A stretch of 64,000 nucleotides of DNA from Candidatus Latescibacterota bacterium (GCA_022821085.1 JAJEEG010000006.1:1199330-1263329), one strand, 5' to 3'. Shown: positions 1 through 9,355, numbered from the stretch's first letter. Translations and numbers: made by a program. The notes: generated by a model not told the origin, from the sequence alone.

Positions 1-257
1 TTTCGAACGTAGAGTATTACCTCCATCCCGAAGGCCGCCTCGACGAATTCGCGGCAAACGTACGGTATCTGCCGACGGACAGTCGGAGCGTTTTGATTCG
101 CGCCTTCGTCAACCTTAGCCAGCGCGCCCATCCGTTGCGGGTGGATCGGGACCTGATGACCACGGTACTCCAGTACACGCGCTCATTCAGCCAGCTTTTC
201 GCCGACGGAGCCTACGGGTCCTACCTGGACCTGGGCGTGAAGAACTACATGCAGTAG
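1..257 (+). CDS. C-terminal fragment of an unrecognised protein
   Basis: An open frame runs from the window edge (first full codon at position 3) to TAG at 255-257, giving about 84 residues ending in KNYMQ. It is mixed polar and hydrophobic with no membrane segment or motif I recognise. The gene start lies outside the window. It converges on the class III aminotransferase with only 18 bases between the stops. No function is assigned. Confidence 0.55.
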   Translation, partial: SNVEYYLHPEGRLDEFAANVRYLPTDSRSVLIRAFVNLSQRAHPLRVDRDLMTTVLQYTRSFSQLFADGAYGSYLDLGVKNYMQ

Positions 258-275
258 CGTCAGAGCGGCCCAGGG

Positions 276-1568
276 TCAGAGCGTCCGCTCTACCGCTTCC
301 ACGGCTTCGCCGAGCACCGTGGCGATCCGGACCACCTCGTCTTCGTTGACGGTGTAGGGCGGGCTGATCGCGACGTGATCGCCATAGACGCCGTCTACGG
401 GTCCCGGTGCGCCCGGCATGATCAGTACACCGCGGTCGAACGCTTCCCGCACCACCCGGCCCGTCACGCCCAGCGAAGGATCGAAAGGCGCGTCCCCCGC
501 CTTGTCCGCGGTAAACTCCACGCCGCAGAGCAGGCCCTTTCCGCGCACCGTGCTCACCATGGGCAGTTCGGTCAGCGCCTGCAGTCGTTCCAGCAACGCC
601 TCACCCATTTCGGCGCAACGCGCTACGAGATCATGACGCTGGACATAATCCTGCACGGCCAGCGCGGTGGCGCAGGAAAGGGGATTCCCGCCGTAGGTAT
701 GGCCATGCACGAAGGCCGGCGCGGTTTCAAAGATGGTCTCGTAAATCTCGTCCTTCGCTATCGTCGCGGCGATGGGCGTGTATCCGCTGCTCAGCCCCTT
801 CCCGGTAGCCATCAGGTCCGGGACGACGCCCCAGTGGTCGATCCCGAAGTCTACACCGGTCCTGCCGTACCCGGTGACGACTTCATCGATGATCAGCAGA
901 ATCCGGTAGTGATCGCAGAGTTCCCTGACCGTGCTGAAGTAATCGTCCGGCGGCGCCATTCCGGCGGCGGAGGTTCCCAGGACGGGCTCAATGATAAAGG
1001 CGGAAATGTACTCTGCGCCGACCTGGCGGATCACGCGTTCCAGTTCGTCGGTGCTGTGTTGCGATATGTGAGGGAAATCCAGCAGGTACGGCGTGTAGTC
1101 TTTCCGCCAGGCCGACCGGCCCGACATGGACAGCGCGCCGATGGTATTGCCGTGCCAGCTCTGCCAGCATGAGATGACCTGGTACTTGGTCGGGTTGCCG
1201 GATTCCAGGTGGTATTTCCGTGCAATCTTCAGCGCCGCTTCCGTGGCCTCCGACCCGCCGGACACGAAAAACACCCGGTCCATACCCTCCGGGGCCATAT
1301 CGGTGATCTTCCGGGCCAGGTCGATCTGCGGCTGACTGATGAACTGGCCGTAGGCGAAGGCGACCTTCCTGGCCTGATCGGCCATGGCCTCCGCGATTTC
1401 CTCCACGCCGTGGCCGATGCTGACCACGTGCACGCCGGCACAGGCGTCCAGGTAGGCCCTGCCGTCGGTATCATACAGGTAGCAACCGCTGCCGTGTGAG
1501 ATCCGCGGCCATTGGTCCTTCCGCGCACGGTGGAAGATTCGTTCCGTCGGTTCGCTTCGACCGGCCAT
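276..1568 (-). CDS. class III PLP-dependent aminotransferase
   Basis: A 430-residue cytoplasmic aminotransferase of fold type I, class III (ornithine/omega-aminotransferase group). It should move an amino group from an amine or omega-amino acid to a keto acid through PLP. Visible hallmarks are VFFVSGGSEATEAALKIAR (phosphate-binding turn), the SWHGNT segment, the LLIIDEVVTGYGRTG loop carrying the PLP-contacting Asp, and the Schiff-base lysine in ATGKGLSSGY (K257). I start at the ATG at 1566-1568 because GGAG lies 8 bases upstream and homology begins there; the frame is open further upstream but that stretch is not protein-like. It follows the acetoacetate-decarboxylase-like gene by 74 bases on the same strand, so the two are probably co-transcribed. 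The substrate cannot be told from sequence; beta-alanine, GABA or a polyamine are usual for the group. Confidence 0.9.
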   Translation of the reverse strand: MAGRSEPTERIFHRARKDQWPRISHGSGCYLYDTDGRAYLDACAGVHVVSIGHGVEEIAEAMADQARKVAFAYGQFISQPQIDLARKITDMAPEGMDRVFFVSGGSEATEAALKIARKYHLESGNPTKYQVISCWQSWHGNTIGALSMSGRSAWRKDYTPYLLDFPHISQHSTDELERVIRQVGAEYISAFIIEPVLGTSAAGMAPPDDYFSTVRELCDHYRILLIIDEVVTGYGRTGVDFGIDHWGVVPDLMATGKGLSSGYTPIAATIAKDEIYETIFETAPAFVHGHTYGGNPLSCATALAVQDYVQRHDLVARCAEMGEALLERLQALTELPMVSTVRGKGLLCGVEFTADKAGDAPFDPSLGVTGRVVREAFDRGVLIMPGAPGPVDGVYGDHVAISPPYTVNEDEVVRIATVLGEAVEAVERTL

Positions 1569-1583
1569 GTATTCTCCAGGAAT

Positions 1584-1621
1584 CTCGGGTGCTGCCAGGA
1601 GTCGCGGGTGCTGCCCGGAAG
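1584..1621. repeat. two imperfect copies of an ~19-base unit
   Basis: Between the decarboxylase-like gene and the aminotransferase the sequence CGGGTGCTGCC recurs 19 bases apart with similar flanks. It is one of several short GC-rich tandem duplications in this window. Confidence 0.5.
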
Positions 1622-1642
1622 CGGGGTGGCCGGGCCGCCCGC

Positions 1643-2527
1643 CTACCTCAGGATGCGCTGGTCGCTCAGGTCCTTGTCCCCGACGGTCTCCACGACACTC
1701 GCGCCCACGAAGGCCATTTGCTCCAGGCTTGCAAAGGCGTTCACGATATGGTACTGCGTGGGCAGGTCCCGCCATTCCGCCCGGTGGAACCGCACCTTGC
1801 CCTTGCCGGAGTACTGCGCCGTCACCCTGCGGTTCGGGGAGGCGGACGGGGTCAGTACGGCGTATTCCGCATCGGCCTCGTCCCATGCTCCGGTCCGTGG
1901 AATGTACTTGTAGTGCAGGGTTCCGGTAAGCTCGGCGTCATCCGCCTCCGCGGATTCTTCGGCTTCTGCAGCGGATTCTTCGGCCGGCGCCGCGGATTCT
2001 TCGGCCGGCGCCGCGGGCTGCGTTTCCATTTCCGACAGGTTCATTTCCATGAAGGGGAATCCGAGCCAGTCCGCCGTGCACCGCGTCTGGCCGTTCAGCA
2101 CGGACGGCGGCGGGATCGCACAGTATATCTTCGAGAAGCCGAGTTGTTCCCTCCCGGTGAGGATCGGATCGGCCAGGTTCTCCCACAACACCGCGAGAAA
2201 GGGGCCGCGGGCCCGGTCCCGTTTCCCGCTGTATTCGGCCGGGAAGCTCACGCCGAGGGTATTGTAACCCCTTCCGGCCAGCCACTCGATTTCGGTCATA
2301 TAGGAAACCGTCACGGTCACCACGGGATCTCCGGCCAGCCGGAATCCCACCGGCAGCAGGGCCTCGAGCTGTCCCGACCGGGTCAGGAAACTCACGGAAT
2401 ACGAGGTGGTCCGCGGCGAGTCCAGACCTTCGAACCGGCGGCCGTCGGGTCCCTGCCTGGGTCCCGCGGCAGGCCCGAAATGGGTCGGCATCATGTACAT
2501 CCGGCCGTGCTGAAGCTTGTAGGGCAT
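1643..2527 (-). CDS. acetoacetate decarboxylase-like (ADC family) protein
   Basis: A 294-residue protein of the acetoacetate decarboxylase fold. Members decarboxylate or otherwise transform beta-keto acids through a Schiff-base lysine. The core REQLGFSKIYC segment carries a lysine at the position of the family active-site lysine, and the surrounding PFLAVLWENLADPILTGRE stretch is typical of ADC homologues. A low-complexity linker of three AEESA-type repeats is inserted near residues 170-195 and splits the fold, which is unusual. I start at the ATG at 2525-2527 (GAGAG upstream); the longer frame lacks family similarity. It is the first gene of a probable two-gene unit with the class III aminotransferase, under a sigma-70-like promoter at 2638-2665. 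Some ADC-like proteins are cyclases or dehydratases, so the reaction is not fixed. Confidence 0.8.
   Translation of the reverse strand: MPYKLQHGRMYMMPTHFGPAAGPRQGPDGRRFEGLDSPRTTSYSVSFLTRSGQLEALLPVGFRLAGDPVVTVTVSYMTEIEWLAGRGYNTLGVSFPAEYSGKRDRARGPFLAVLWENLADPILTGREQLGFSKIYCAIPPPSVLNGQTRCTADWLGFPFMEMNLSEMETQPAAPAEESAAPAEESAAEAEESAEADDAELTGTLHYKYIPRTGAWDEADAEYAVLTPSASPNRRVTAQYSGKGKVRFHRAEWRDLPTQYHIVNAFASLEQMAFVGASVVETVGDKDLSDQRILR
1951..2013 (-). repeat. 3 x 21-base in-frame tandem repeat inside the ADC-like gene
   Basis: Three 21-base units at 1951-1971, 1972-1992 and 1993-2013; the last two are identical and the first differs near its end. On the coding strand they give repeats of the type AAPAEES. 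The length is a multiple of three, so the reading frame is kept. Confidence 0.85.
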
Positions 2528-2623
2528 AGACGTTCTCTCATTGAAACCGTCGGTCCGCCGTCCGGTCCGGGAATGTACCGGGACACGTGAACACACGCCG
2601 GTTGTTCCAATATCTGCTGGCGT

Positions 2624-2655
2624 TGCAATGGTCGGACTATATACAATCCATTGCA
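2624..2655. promoter_or_regulatory. inverted repeat TGCAATGG-N16-CCATTGCA (operator candidate)
   Basis: Perfect 8-base arms separated by 16 bases lie in the divergent gap between the ADC-like gene and the aldo/keto reductase. The repeat covers the -10 box of the minus-strand promoter, the usual place for a repressor site. No regulator gene is adjacent. Confidence 0.45.
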
Positions 2656-2665
2656 GGCCTGTCAA
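2638..2665 (-). promoter_or_regulatory. sigma-70-like promoter for the ADC/aminotransferase unit
   Basis: Reading the minus strand, TTGACA (2660-2665) is followed after 16 bases by TATATA (2638-2643); TATAGT with 18-base spacing is an alternative. The start site would fall about 100 bases upstream of the ADC-like start codon. Confidence 0.6.
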
Positions 2666-2694
2666 GTAGAGGGAATCGGCACACGGAGGCAGTC

Positions 2695-3681
2695 ATGCGA
2701 CACAGGATCCTCGGAAAGACCGGCATTCGGGTCAGCGAGATCGGAATGGGCGGATTGTTTGTTTCATCCCATGGCTCGGACCGGGACGAGGGCATTCGGG
2801 CGGTACGGCGTGGACTGGAACTCGGGATAAACTACGTTGACACGGCGCCTTCGTACCGCGATTCAGAAGAGGTGATGGGGCTGGCCCTGGACGGGGTGAC
2901 GCAACCCTTCATCCTTTCGACCAAGCTCGGTGGGCGGCCCCAACCCTTCGATCCCCGGGACCCGGACCAGCTGCGCCGGTCCGTGGAGGCCAGCCTGGAG
3001 TTTTTGAAAAGAGACGCGATCGACATCCTCATGATCCACGAACCGGACCGACCCGGACAGTACGACTGGTTTACGGACTGGGAAGGGTTTCACGGTCCCG
3101 TATGCGAACTGCTCGAGGCGCTGAAGTCCGAAGGCGTTATCCGTTACACCGGCCTGGGCGGCACCACGGCGTATACGCTGCCCGCCATTATGGCGACCGG
3201 CGCGTACGACGTCGTGCTTACGGCGTTCAATTACAGCCTGCTCTGGCAGGAAGCGGTCCACGCGGTGCTTCCCGAGGCCGTCAGGCAGAACATGGGGATT
3301 GTCGTGGGTTCTCCCCTGCAGCAGGGGGCGCTGTCCGCGTGTTACACAGAGCAGGTGGAGTGCGGGGCACCCTGGTTGTCACCGCCCCGGCGCGAGCAGT
3401 TCAGACGGCTGTACGCCCTGGTGGCGGAGTTGGACATGGCCCTGCCGGAACTGGCGATCCGCTGGGTGTTGTCCAATCCTGCCGTCTCCACGGTTCTTTC
3501 GGGATCGAGATCGGTCGGGGAGGTCGAGCAGAACATCGGTTACGTGGCGTCCGGGCCGCTACCGGAGGCGGTTCTGGACCGGGTGCGGGAGATCGCGGAC
3601 CTGGTACCCTTCCGGCCCTTCGAGGAACCCTTCGGCCTGCCCTTCACACGCGCCTACCGGGGGCCCGGCATGGCGCGGTAG
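2695..3681 (+). CDS. aldo/keto reductase
   Basis: A 328-residue NAD(P)H-dependent aldo/keto reductase, cytoplasmic, of the group that acts on aldoses or pyridoxal. The catalytic tetrad is visible: Asp and Tyr in GINYVDTAPSY, Lys in LSTKLGGRP and His in ILMIHEPD. The C-terminal IRWVLSNPAVSTVLSGSRS segment is the usual cofactor-binding signature. The ATG at 2695 has GGAGG 4 bases upstream; the open frame before it is not conserved. It is divergent from the ADC-like gene and convergent with the TolC gene, so it is probably monocistronic. Substrate unknown; sugar-degradation genes elsewhere in the window make a sugar aldehyde reasonable. Confidence 0.9.
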   Translation: MRHRILGKTGIRVSEIGMGGLFVSSHGSDRDEGIRAVRRGLELGINYVDTAPSYRDSEEVMGLALDGVTQPFILSTKLGGRPQPFDPRDPDQLRRSVEASLEFLKRDAIDILMIHEPDRPGQYDWFTDWEGFHGPVCELLEALKSEGVIRYTGLGGTTAYTLPAIMATGAYDVVLTAFNYSLLWQEAVHAVLPEAVRQNMGIVVGSPLQQGALSACYTEQVECGAPWLSPPRREQFRRLYALVAELDMALPELAIRWVLSNPAVSTVLSGSRSVGEVEQNIGYVASGPLPEAVLDRVREIADLVPFRPFEEPFGLPFTRAYRGPGMAR

Positions 3682-3701
3682 ACCGCGGCGAACCGGCTAT
3701 C

Positions 3702-5054
3702 TTACCGGTCATCCGATCGATCGTCCATCATACCCAGGGCATTGCGCAGATTCGCGGCGGCCGTGGCGTAATCGTACTTCGCCGTCACGTGATCGGTCTC
3801 GGCCTGCTTCAGGACGAACTGGGCGTCGATGAGCTCGAGCTGCGTGCTGACACCGCCCTCGAACTGAACCTGCGCGATGGACAGGCCGCGGCTCGCCAGT
3901 TCGACGGCCTCCTCGCCCGCCCGTACGCGTTCCGAAGCCTCCACCACATTGAGCACGGCCTCGGTGACGTCCACTTCGATCTGCTTCCCGAGCTGGCGTT
4001 CGACGTACCGCGCCAACTCATAGTCCGCCTGGGCCTGCATGGTACGGCCCGAGTTCTGCCTCCCGTCGAAGACCGGAATCGATACGTTGATGAGCGTGTT
4101 CCAGCTCCGGGAGAAGTCGTTGAACCCAATCGACTTGAAACCGGGGTCATTCACCTGGGCCTGCATCAGGTATCCCGCGGAAAGCGATACGTCGAGTCCG
4201 TTTTCTCCCCGGGCAAGTCGTATCGCCGCATCGTTCATCGTGGTCTGCAACCGGGCGGCTTTCAGATCCGATCGGTCCGTCAACGCCTGTTCCACGGCCG
4301 TTTCGATGTCCCCCGGCAAGCCGGATACGTCTACGTCGAGGCTGCCGGTACACCGAATACGCGCCTGCCGGGGAAGCCCGATCAGGCGCTTGAGGTCCGC
4401 CTTCGCGATCGCGAGCCGGTTCCTGGCCTGGGTGACGGGCGGGAGGGCGTTGGTCACTTCCACACGGGCCCTGAGTACGTCATAATCCGATACCGTCCCG
4501 GCTTCGTAAAACCGTTGTACGCCTTCGTACTGGGCCTCGGCACGGTCGTACGCCGCCGTGGAGACTTCCAGCGTGGCCTCGGCTAACAGGACATCGTAGT
4601 ACCCTTCGTGGACCTGGTGCACGATGTTTCCTCTCATCCGGTCCGTGTTGGACGCCGAAATCTGCTGGAAGTAACGCGCGATTCTCAGGCCGACACCGAC
4701 CTGTCCGCCCCGATAGATGGTCTGGGAAAGATCGAGTCCGAAGTTGATCACGTTGTCGGTGCCTACCTTGAAGGTCTGGCCGCCGAAATTAAACTCCGGC
4801 AGGGCCCAGTTCCGTGTGATGGAACTGCTGAAGTCGAGTTTGGGCAGCGCTTCGGAATACGCTTCCCGCACGCGCGCCCGGGCACGGTCTTCTTCCAGCC
4901 TGGTACTCAACAGGGATTCGTTATTCCTGAGTGCGAGCTCGACGGCCCGGTCGAGCGTAAGCACGATCTCATCGTCCTGCTGGGCGGACAAGGGCAAAGC
5001 GATGCTTGCGGCACATACCAGGGACACCAGTATTCTTGACATGTCGCGAATCAT
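3702..5054 (-). CDS. TolC-family outer membrane efflux protein
   Basis: A 450-residue outer-membrane channel component. It has an N-terminal Sec signal (hydrophobic LVSLVCAASIALPLSA, then AQQDD) and the two-fold repeated alpha-helical hairpin of the OEP family: LDRAVELALRNNESLL opens the first repeat and LKAARLQTTMNDAAIRLARG the second. No lipobox cysteine is present. The ATG at 5052-5054 has GGAG 8 bases upstream, which decides against a GTG 18 bases earlier. It is the last gene of the adaptor-pump-channel operon; the gap to the pump is 32 bases. With them it forms a tripartite exporter spanning both membranes. The cargo is unknown. Confidence 0.9.
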   Translation of the reverse strand: MIRDMSRILVSLVCAASIALPLSAQQDDEIVLTLDRAVELALRNNESLLSTRLEEDRARARVREAYSEALPKLDFSSSITRNWALPEFNFGGQTFKVGTDNVINFGLDLSQTIYRGGQVGVGLRIARYFQQISASNTDRMRGNIVHQVHEGYYDVLLAEATLEVSTAAYDRAEAQYEGVQRFYEAGTVSDYDVLRARVEVTNALPPVTQARNRLAIAKADLKRLIGLPRQARIRCTGSLDVDVSGLPGDIETAVEQALTDRSDLKAARLQTTMNDAAIRLARGENGLDVSLSAGYLMQAQVNDPGFKSIGFNDFSRSWNTLINVSIPVFDGRQNSGRTMQAQADYELARYVERQLGKQIEVDVTEAVLNVVEASERVRAGEEAVELASRGLSIAQVQFEGGVSTQLELIDAQFVLKQAETDHVTAKYDYATAAANLRNALGMMDDRSDDR

Positions 5055-5086
5055 GTTGGTCTCCAGATTCACCCTCCGGCTTCCAA

Positions 5087-8000
5087 TTACACTGTGGCTA
5101 CCGGCTGCTCCACGAAGGTCCCGGCATCCTGCCCGGGTTCTTCCTCCGGCTTCGCCGCCGCGTCACCTCGTTCCGTCCAGCCCGACACGAAGTCGTACAT
5201 GACGGGCACCACGACCAGGGTCAGCACCGTGGCGATGGCCAGTCCAAAGATCACGGCCACCCCCATGGGACCCCACCACTGAGAGCTCTCTCCACCAATC
5301 TCGAGCGTGAGCGTCATGAAATTGAAGCTGAACCCGGTGGTCAGGGGTATGAGGCCGAGAATCGTCGTCATGGCTGTCAAAAGGACCGGCCGCAGCCGGG
5401 TTACACCGCCCTGGACGATCGCTTCCCTTCGCCGGAGGCCGCGGTTTCGCAGTTTCCTTATGTAATCGATCAGCACGATGGCGTTGTTGACGACCACCCC
5501 GGCCAGGCTGATGACCCCGATTCCGGTCATGATGATGCCGAAAGGCGTGGCCGTCACGATCAGTCCCAACAGGACGCCGATCAGCGAAAGCACCACGGAC
5601 ATCATGATGATGAAGGGCATGGTGACGGAATTGAACTGTGTGACGAGCACGAGCGTGATCATGATCAGGGCGATGAAAAAAGCCCTGGACAGAAAGTCGG
5701 TCGCTTCGTCCTGTTCCACGTTCTCACCGGCGTACCGCAGGGCGTATCCCTCGGGTAGATCGAGGTCCGACAGGGAGGCTTGCACGTCCGCGAGCACGTC
5801 GTTGGCGAGCCGGCCCTCCACGTCGCCTTCGATGGTCAGCACGCGTTCCTGGTCCTTCCGCTTGATGGATCCCACACCGCCGTCCACGCGGGTCCGGGCC
5901 AGGGTGCTCAGCGAGACCAGTTCGTCTTCATGAATGATGTGAATGCGTTCCAGGTCGGCGAACGTGGCCCGCTCGGGTTCGGCGAACCGGACCACGATGT
6001 CGTATTCTTCCTCCCCGACCCGGTACTTGGAGGCTTCCGTGCCGTTGATGGCGGTGCGCACCGCCCGCGCGATTTCGGCGGTGTTCATTTCCAGCAAGGC
6101 CGCCTGTTCGCGGTCGATTTCGACTTTCAGTTCAGGCTTGCCCGAATCGTAATCGTCCTTGAGGTCCACCAGGCCCGGGATGTTCTCGATGCGCAGCATC
6201 ACCTGGTCCGACAGCCGGCCGAGCACGGCGAAGTCCTCTCCCACGATTTCGATGTTGACGGGCGCCGCGGTAGGCGGACCGGGCTGGGGAGTGATGATTT
6301 CCACGTCAGCGCCGATGAGACGTTCCATCCGCCGCCGGATCATCTCCACCGTTTCGAAGGAGGACTGTTTCCTTTCCTGCCGTTCAAAAAGGTCGACGAT
6401 GATCCGCGACCTGTGGGGCGTCCCGCCGCCGCCACCGCCGCCGGGATTCTGGTTGTCCGAGGCTGCCCCCACGCTGGCGACGTACTGGTTCATGTCGGGC
6501 ACGTCCTGTATGAAATCCTCCGCCTGCCGGACCACGCCGTCGGAGACATCCAGCTGGGTGCCGATCGCCGTATTGACGTCGATGTAAGCCTGGTTCGGTT
6601 CTGTTTCCGGGAAGAACTCCACACCCTTGCCGATCAACCCGTAAAGCACGATCATACCGATGAGCACGCCGCAGGTGACAAACATGACCGGCGCCCGGTG
6701 GGCCAGCGCCCACATGAGAAACCGGCTGTACCGCCCGCGCAGGGATATCAGCCACTTCTGGTCCTTTCGGGCCGTATTAACGGTAAGCAACACGGAGCAG
6801 ACCGTGGGATTGATGATGAGGGCGACGAACAGCGACGCAGACAGGGTGATGATCAGCGTAGCCGGGAGATAGCTCATGAAGTCGCCGATGATACCCGGCC
6901 AGAACAGCATGGGGGCGAAGGCGCACAGCGTGGTGAGGGTGGAAGTGCAGACCGGTACGGCTACCTCGCCCACGCCCTCGCGGGCGGCGCGGACCAGCGG
7001 CCTGCCTTCCTCGCGGTGACGGTATATGTTCTCGACGATGACGATGGCGTTGTCCACCAGCATGCCGAGCGCCAGGATCAGGCTGAAGAGCACGATCATG
7101 TTCAGGGTGTAGCCCAGGATGTCGAGCACGATGAAGGAGATCAACATGGACAGCGGTATCGCTATGGCCACGAAGAGGGCGTTGCGCACGCCCATGAACA
7201 TGAACAGCACGCAGACGACGAGGATCAGGCCCGAAATGATATTGTTCTCCAGGTCGCTGACCATGGAACGGATGTCCTTGGACTGGTCCGCCAGGACCGC
7301 CAGGTTTACCGTAGCCGGCAACCGCTCCCGTTCTTCGTCCAGCAGTGCCTTCACGGCGTCGGCGATCTGAATCAGGTTTTCCCCGCTGCGTTTCTGTACG
7401 TTCAGGGTAACACAGGGCAGGCCGTCCAGCCGGGCGTAGGAGGTTTCTTCCTTGAAACCGAACCGGACCTCCGCCACGTCCGTAATGGCGATGGGTTGCC
7501 GGTTGCGGGTCTCGACCACCAACGCCCCGATCTCCTCCGGCGTCGTGAATTCGCCCGGGACCCGGACAGCGTACCGCAGGGTTCCGGTCTTGATCGATCC
7601 ACCGGGCATATTCAGGTTTTCCTGGCGTATCGTTTCGATGATATCATCGAGTTCCAGGCCGTAGTATACCAGCCGGTCCGGATCGACGTTGACCTGGACT
7701 TCCCGTTCCAGCCCGCCCGCGACCGTAACGTCCAGCACGCCCGGGATCTGTTCGATGTCCTGCTCCAGGTCCTCCGCGATGTCTTTCAGCGTTACGAGGC
7801 TGTGGGTCCCCGCGACGTTGATCACCAGGATGGGGATGTCGTCGAAGTTGATCTCCTGGATGGTGGATTCCTCCGCGTCTTCCGGGATCTCGGCCCTTGC
7901 GAGGTCGACCTCTTCACGAACCTTCTGGAGCGCATTGTTGATGTCGACGTCGGTTTCGAATTCAATGACCACCGTCGAGATCCCCTCGCTGGAGGTGGAG

Positions 8001-8242
8001 GTAATCACCTTCACGTTGGACAGTTCTTCGAGATGCTTCTCGATCGGCTGGGTAACGAGGTTCTCGATGTCCGCGGGAGACACGCCGAAATAGGGGGTGG
8101 CGACAAAGACGATCGGTATGGTGATCGAAGGGGTTGATTCGCGCGGCAGGGACAGGTAGGACATGAAGCCGAGAAGTATGACGGCCCCGGTCAGGACGAA
8201 GATGCTGATTCTGTTTTTGATCGCCAGGTCAGAGACTTTCAA
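5087..8242 (-). CDS. RND (AcrB/HAE1-type) efflux pump inner-membrane subunit
   Basis: A 1051-residue proton-driven RND transporter, the usual length for AcrB/MexB relatives. An N-terminal membrane anchor (IFVLTGAVILLGF) is followed by porter domains, the GMLVDNAIVIVENIYR helix with the proton-relay Asp, a second anchor, further porter domains and the C-terminal helix set with VVVNNAIVLIDYI. A Gly-rich stretch lies in the second periplasmic loop. The start is TTG at 8240-8242: no ATG fits, KVSDLAIKNR is the conserved beginning, and GGAG lies 9 bases upstream. It stands between the adaptor and TolC genes in one minus-strand operon. It is closer to the heavily divergent HAE1 group than to CusA, because no Met metal relay is evident. 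Confidence 0.93.
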   Translation of the reverse strand: MKVSDLAIKNRISIFVLTGAVILLGFMSYLSLPRESTPSITIPIVFVATPYFGVSPADIENLVTQPIEKHLEELSNVKVITSTSSEGISTVVIEFETDVDINNALQKVREEVDLARAEIPEDAEESTIQEINFDDIPILVINVAGTHSLVTLKDIAEDLEQDIEQIPGVLDVTVAGGLEREVQVNVDPDRLVYYGLELDDIIETIRQENLNMPGGSIKTGTLRYAVRVPGEFTTPEEIGALVVETRNRQPIAITDVAEVRFGFKEETSYARLDGLPCVTLNVQKRSGENLIQIADAVKALLDEERERLPATVNLAVLADQSKDIRSMVSDLENNIISGLILVVCVLFMFMGVRNALFVAIAIPLSMLISFIVLDILGYTLNMIVLFSLILALGMLVDNAIVIVENIYRHREEGRPLVRAAREGVGEVAVPVCTSTLTTLCAFAPMLFWPGIIGDFMSYLPATLIITLSASLFVALIINPTVCSVLLTVNTARKDQKWLISLRGRYSRFLMWALAHRAPVMFVTCGVLIGMIVLYGLIGKGVEFFPETEPNQAYIDVNTAIGTQLDVSDGVVRQAEDFIQDVPDMNQYVASVGAASDNQNPGGGGGGGTPHRSRIIVDLFERQERKQSSFETVEMIRRRMERLIGADVEIITPQPGPPTAAPVNIEIVGEDFAVLGRLSDQVMLRIENIPGLVDLKDDYDSGKPELKVEIDREQAALLEMNTAEIARAVRTAINGTEASKYRVGEEEYDIVVRFAEPERATFADLERIHIIHEDELVSLSTLARTRVDGGVGSIKRKDQERVLTIEGDVEGRLANDVLADVQASLSDLDLPEGYALRYAGENVEQDEATDFLSRAFFIALIMITLVLVTQFNSVTMPFIIMMSVVLSLIGVLLGLIVTATPFGIIMTGIGVISLAGVVVNNAIVLIDYIRKLRNRGLRRREAIVQGGVTRLRPVLLTAMTTILGLIPLTTGFSFNFMTLTLEIGGESSQWWGPMGVAVIFGLAIATVLTLVVVPVMYDFVSGWTERGDAAAKPEEEPGQDAGTFVEQPVATV

Positions 8243-8287
8243 ATAAGGATACTCCAGTGGAAATGTGGGGCGAACGGGGTCGCCGGG

Positions 8288-9355
8288 CTATATCCCGTCG
8301 TTTCTGACCTGAATGGATTCACCGTTTACCAGGTTCCGGTGGCCGACGACGATAAGGGTATCGCCCGTCGCCAGCCCATTCGTGACCAGGACCTGGTCGC
8401 CCGCGGTCGAACCCAGCGCGACTGGCACGGACCGGGCGACGTTCCGGTCCGCCAGGAATACGATCCGGCCCTGATCGGTGTCGATTACGGCGTCCTGGGG
8501 TATGACGATAGCCTCCGGTATGTTGTCTTTGACGACGCGGATGGTGACGGCCATTTCGGGCTTGAGCCGGTGCGTCGGATTGTCCATCGTGATTTCCACG
8601 GGTACGGTTCGGCTGTCCGGGTCCAGCGTCGTTCCGATATAGGAGATGTCCGCTTCCAGAGTGACGTCCGGATGCGCGGGAAACGTCAAGGTAGCCCGCG
8701 TGCCGTCGATGACGTGTTTCAAATGTCGTTCGGGGACACCGGCCTCGATCTTGACCCGGTCGATATCTACCAGTTCCATCAACTCCATTCCGGGCGTAGC
8801 CAGCTCGCCCACCTCGAGATTGCGGCTGTCCACCACGCCGGAGATCGGCGCCCGGATGACCGTCTTGCTCAAGTAAGTCTGGGCCTGTTGATTCCGTGCG
8901 AGATTCATGTCATGGCGGTACTTTGTGTCGAGGTAAACGGACTCCGCGAGGGCTTTCTGCTCCAACAGCCGCTTCTGGTTGCGCAGGGTCAGGCCGCTGG
9001 CGTTTACGGCCGCCTCGGCCTCGTCCGCGGCTGCCTTGAGCAGTTCGTCGTCCAGCCGGGCCAGCACGGCGTTCTGTCGCACCGACTCGCCTTTTTCAAC
9101 CTCGATACGCCTTACCAGTCCGGTTGCCTCGATGCTCACCACGACGCGCCGGACCGGCTTGACCTCACCCACCAGCCTGAGGTGATTGATGAATTCCCGG
9201 GGCTCGATCACCCGGGTCACCACGTTTACAGACCGCGTCTCCTCCACGGCGGACGCTTCGTTGGCGGCACTGCCGCTTTCACTGCAGCCCGCGGCGGCCA
9301 GTACGACCGCCATGCATGCGGCCGAACCCAACCAATGCCTGGCGCGGTTGATCAT
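8288..9355 (-). CDS. RND efflux periplasmic adaptor (membrane fusion) lipoprotein
   Basis: A 355-residue HlyD/AcrA-type adaptor that links the RND pump to TolC. The lipobox LAAAGC places the lipidated Cys at residue 24. Then come the beta-barrel/lipoyl half (VRRIEVEKGESVRQNAVLARLDDELL), a coiled-coil hairpin rich in Ala and Lys, the second lipoyl half (TVIRAPISGVVDSRNLEVGELATPG) and a C-terminal barrel. ATG at 9353-9355 follows GGAG by 9 bases; the frame is open upstream but the signal peptide begins here. First gene of the tripartite efflux operon, 45 bases ahead of the pump gene. Confidence 0.92.
   Translation of the reverse strand: MINRARHWLGSAACMAVVLAAAGCSESGSAANEASAVEETRSVNVVTRVIEPREFINHLRLVGEVKPVRRVVVSIEATGLVRRIEVEKGESVRQNAVLARLDDELLKAAADEAEAAVNASGLTLRNQKRLLEQKALAESVYLDTKYRHDMNLARNQQAQTYLSKTVIRAPISGVVDSRNLEVGELATPGMELMELVDIDRVKIEAGVPERHLKHVIDGTRATLTFPAHPDVTLEADISYIGTTLDPDSRTVPVEITMDNPTHRLKPEMAVTIRVVKDNIPEAIVIPQDAVIDTDQGRIVFLADRNVARSVPVALGSTAGDQVLVTNGLATGDTLIVVGHRNLVNGESIQVRNDGI

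Noticed and set aside
3102-4586. 494-codon plus-strand frame over the end of the aldo/keto reductase and the TolC gene
   Set aside because: It crosses two well supported genes in other frames and has no domain signal.
5780-8137. Long antisense open frame of 785 codons across the RND pump gene
   Set aside because: It is the complement of a clear RND transporter with GC-biased codons; its translation is His/Asp/Arg-rich with no motif.
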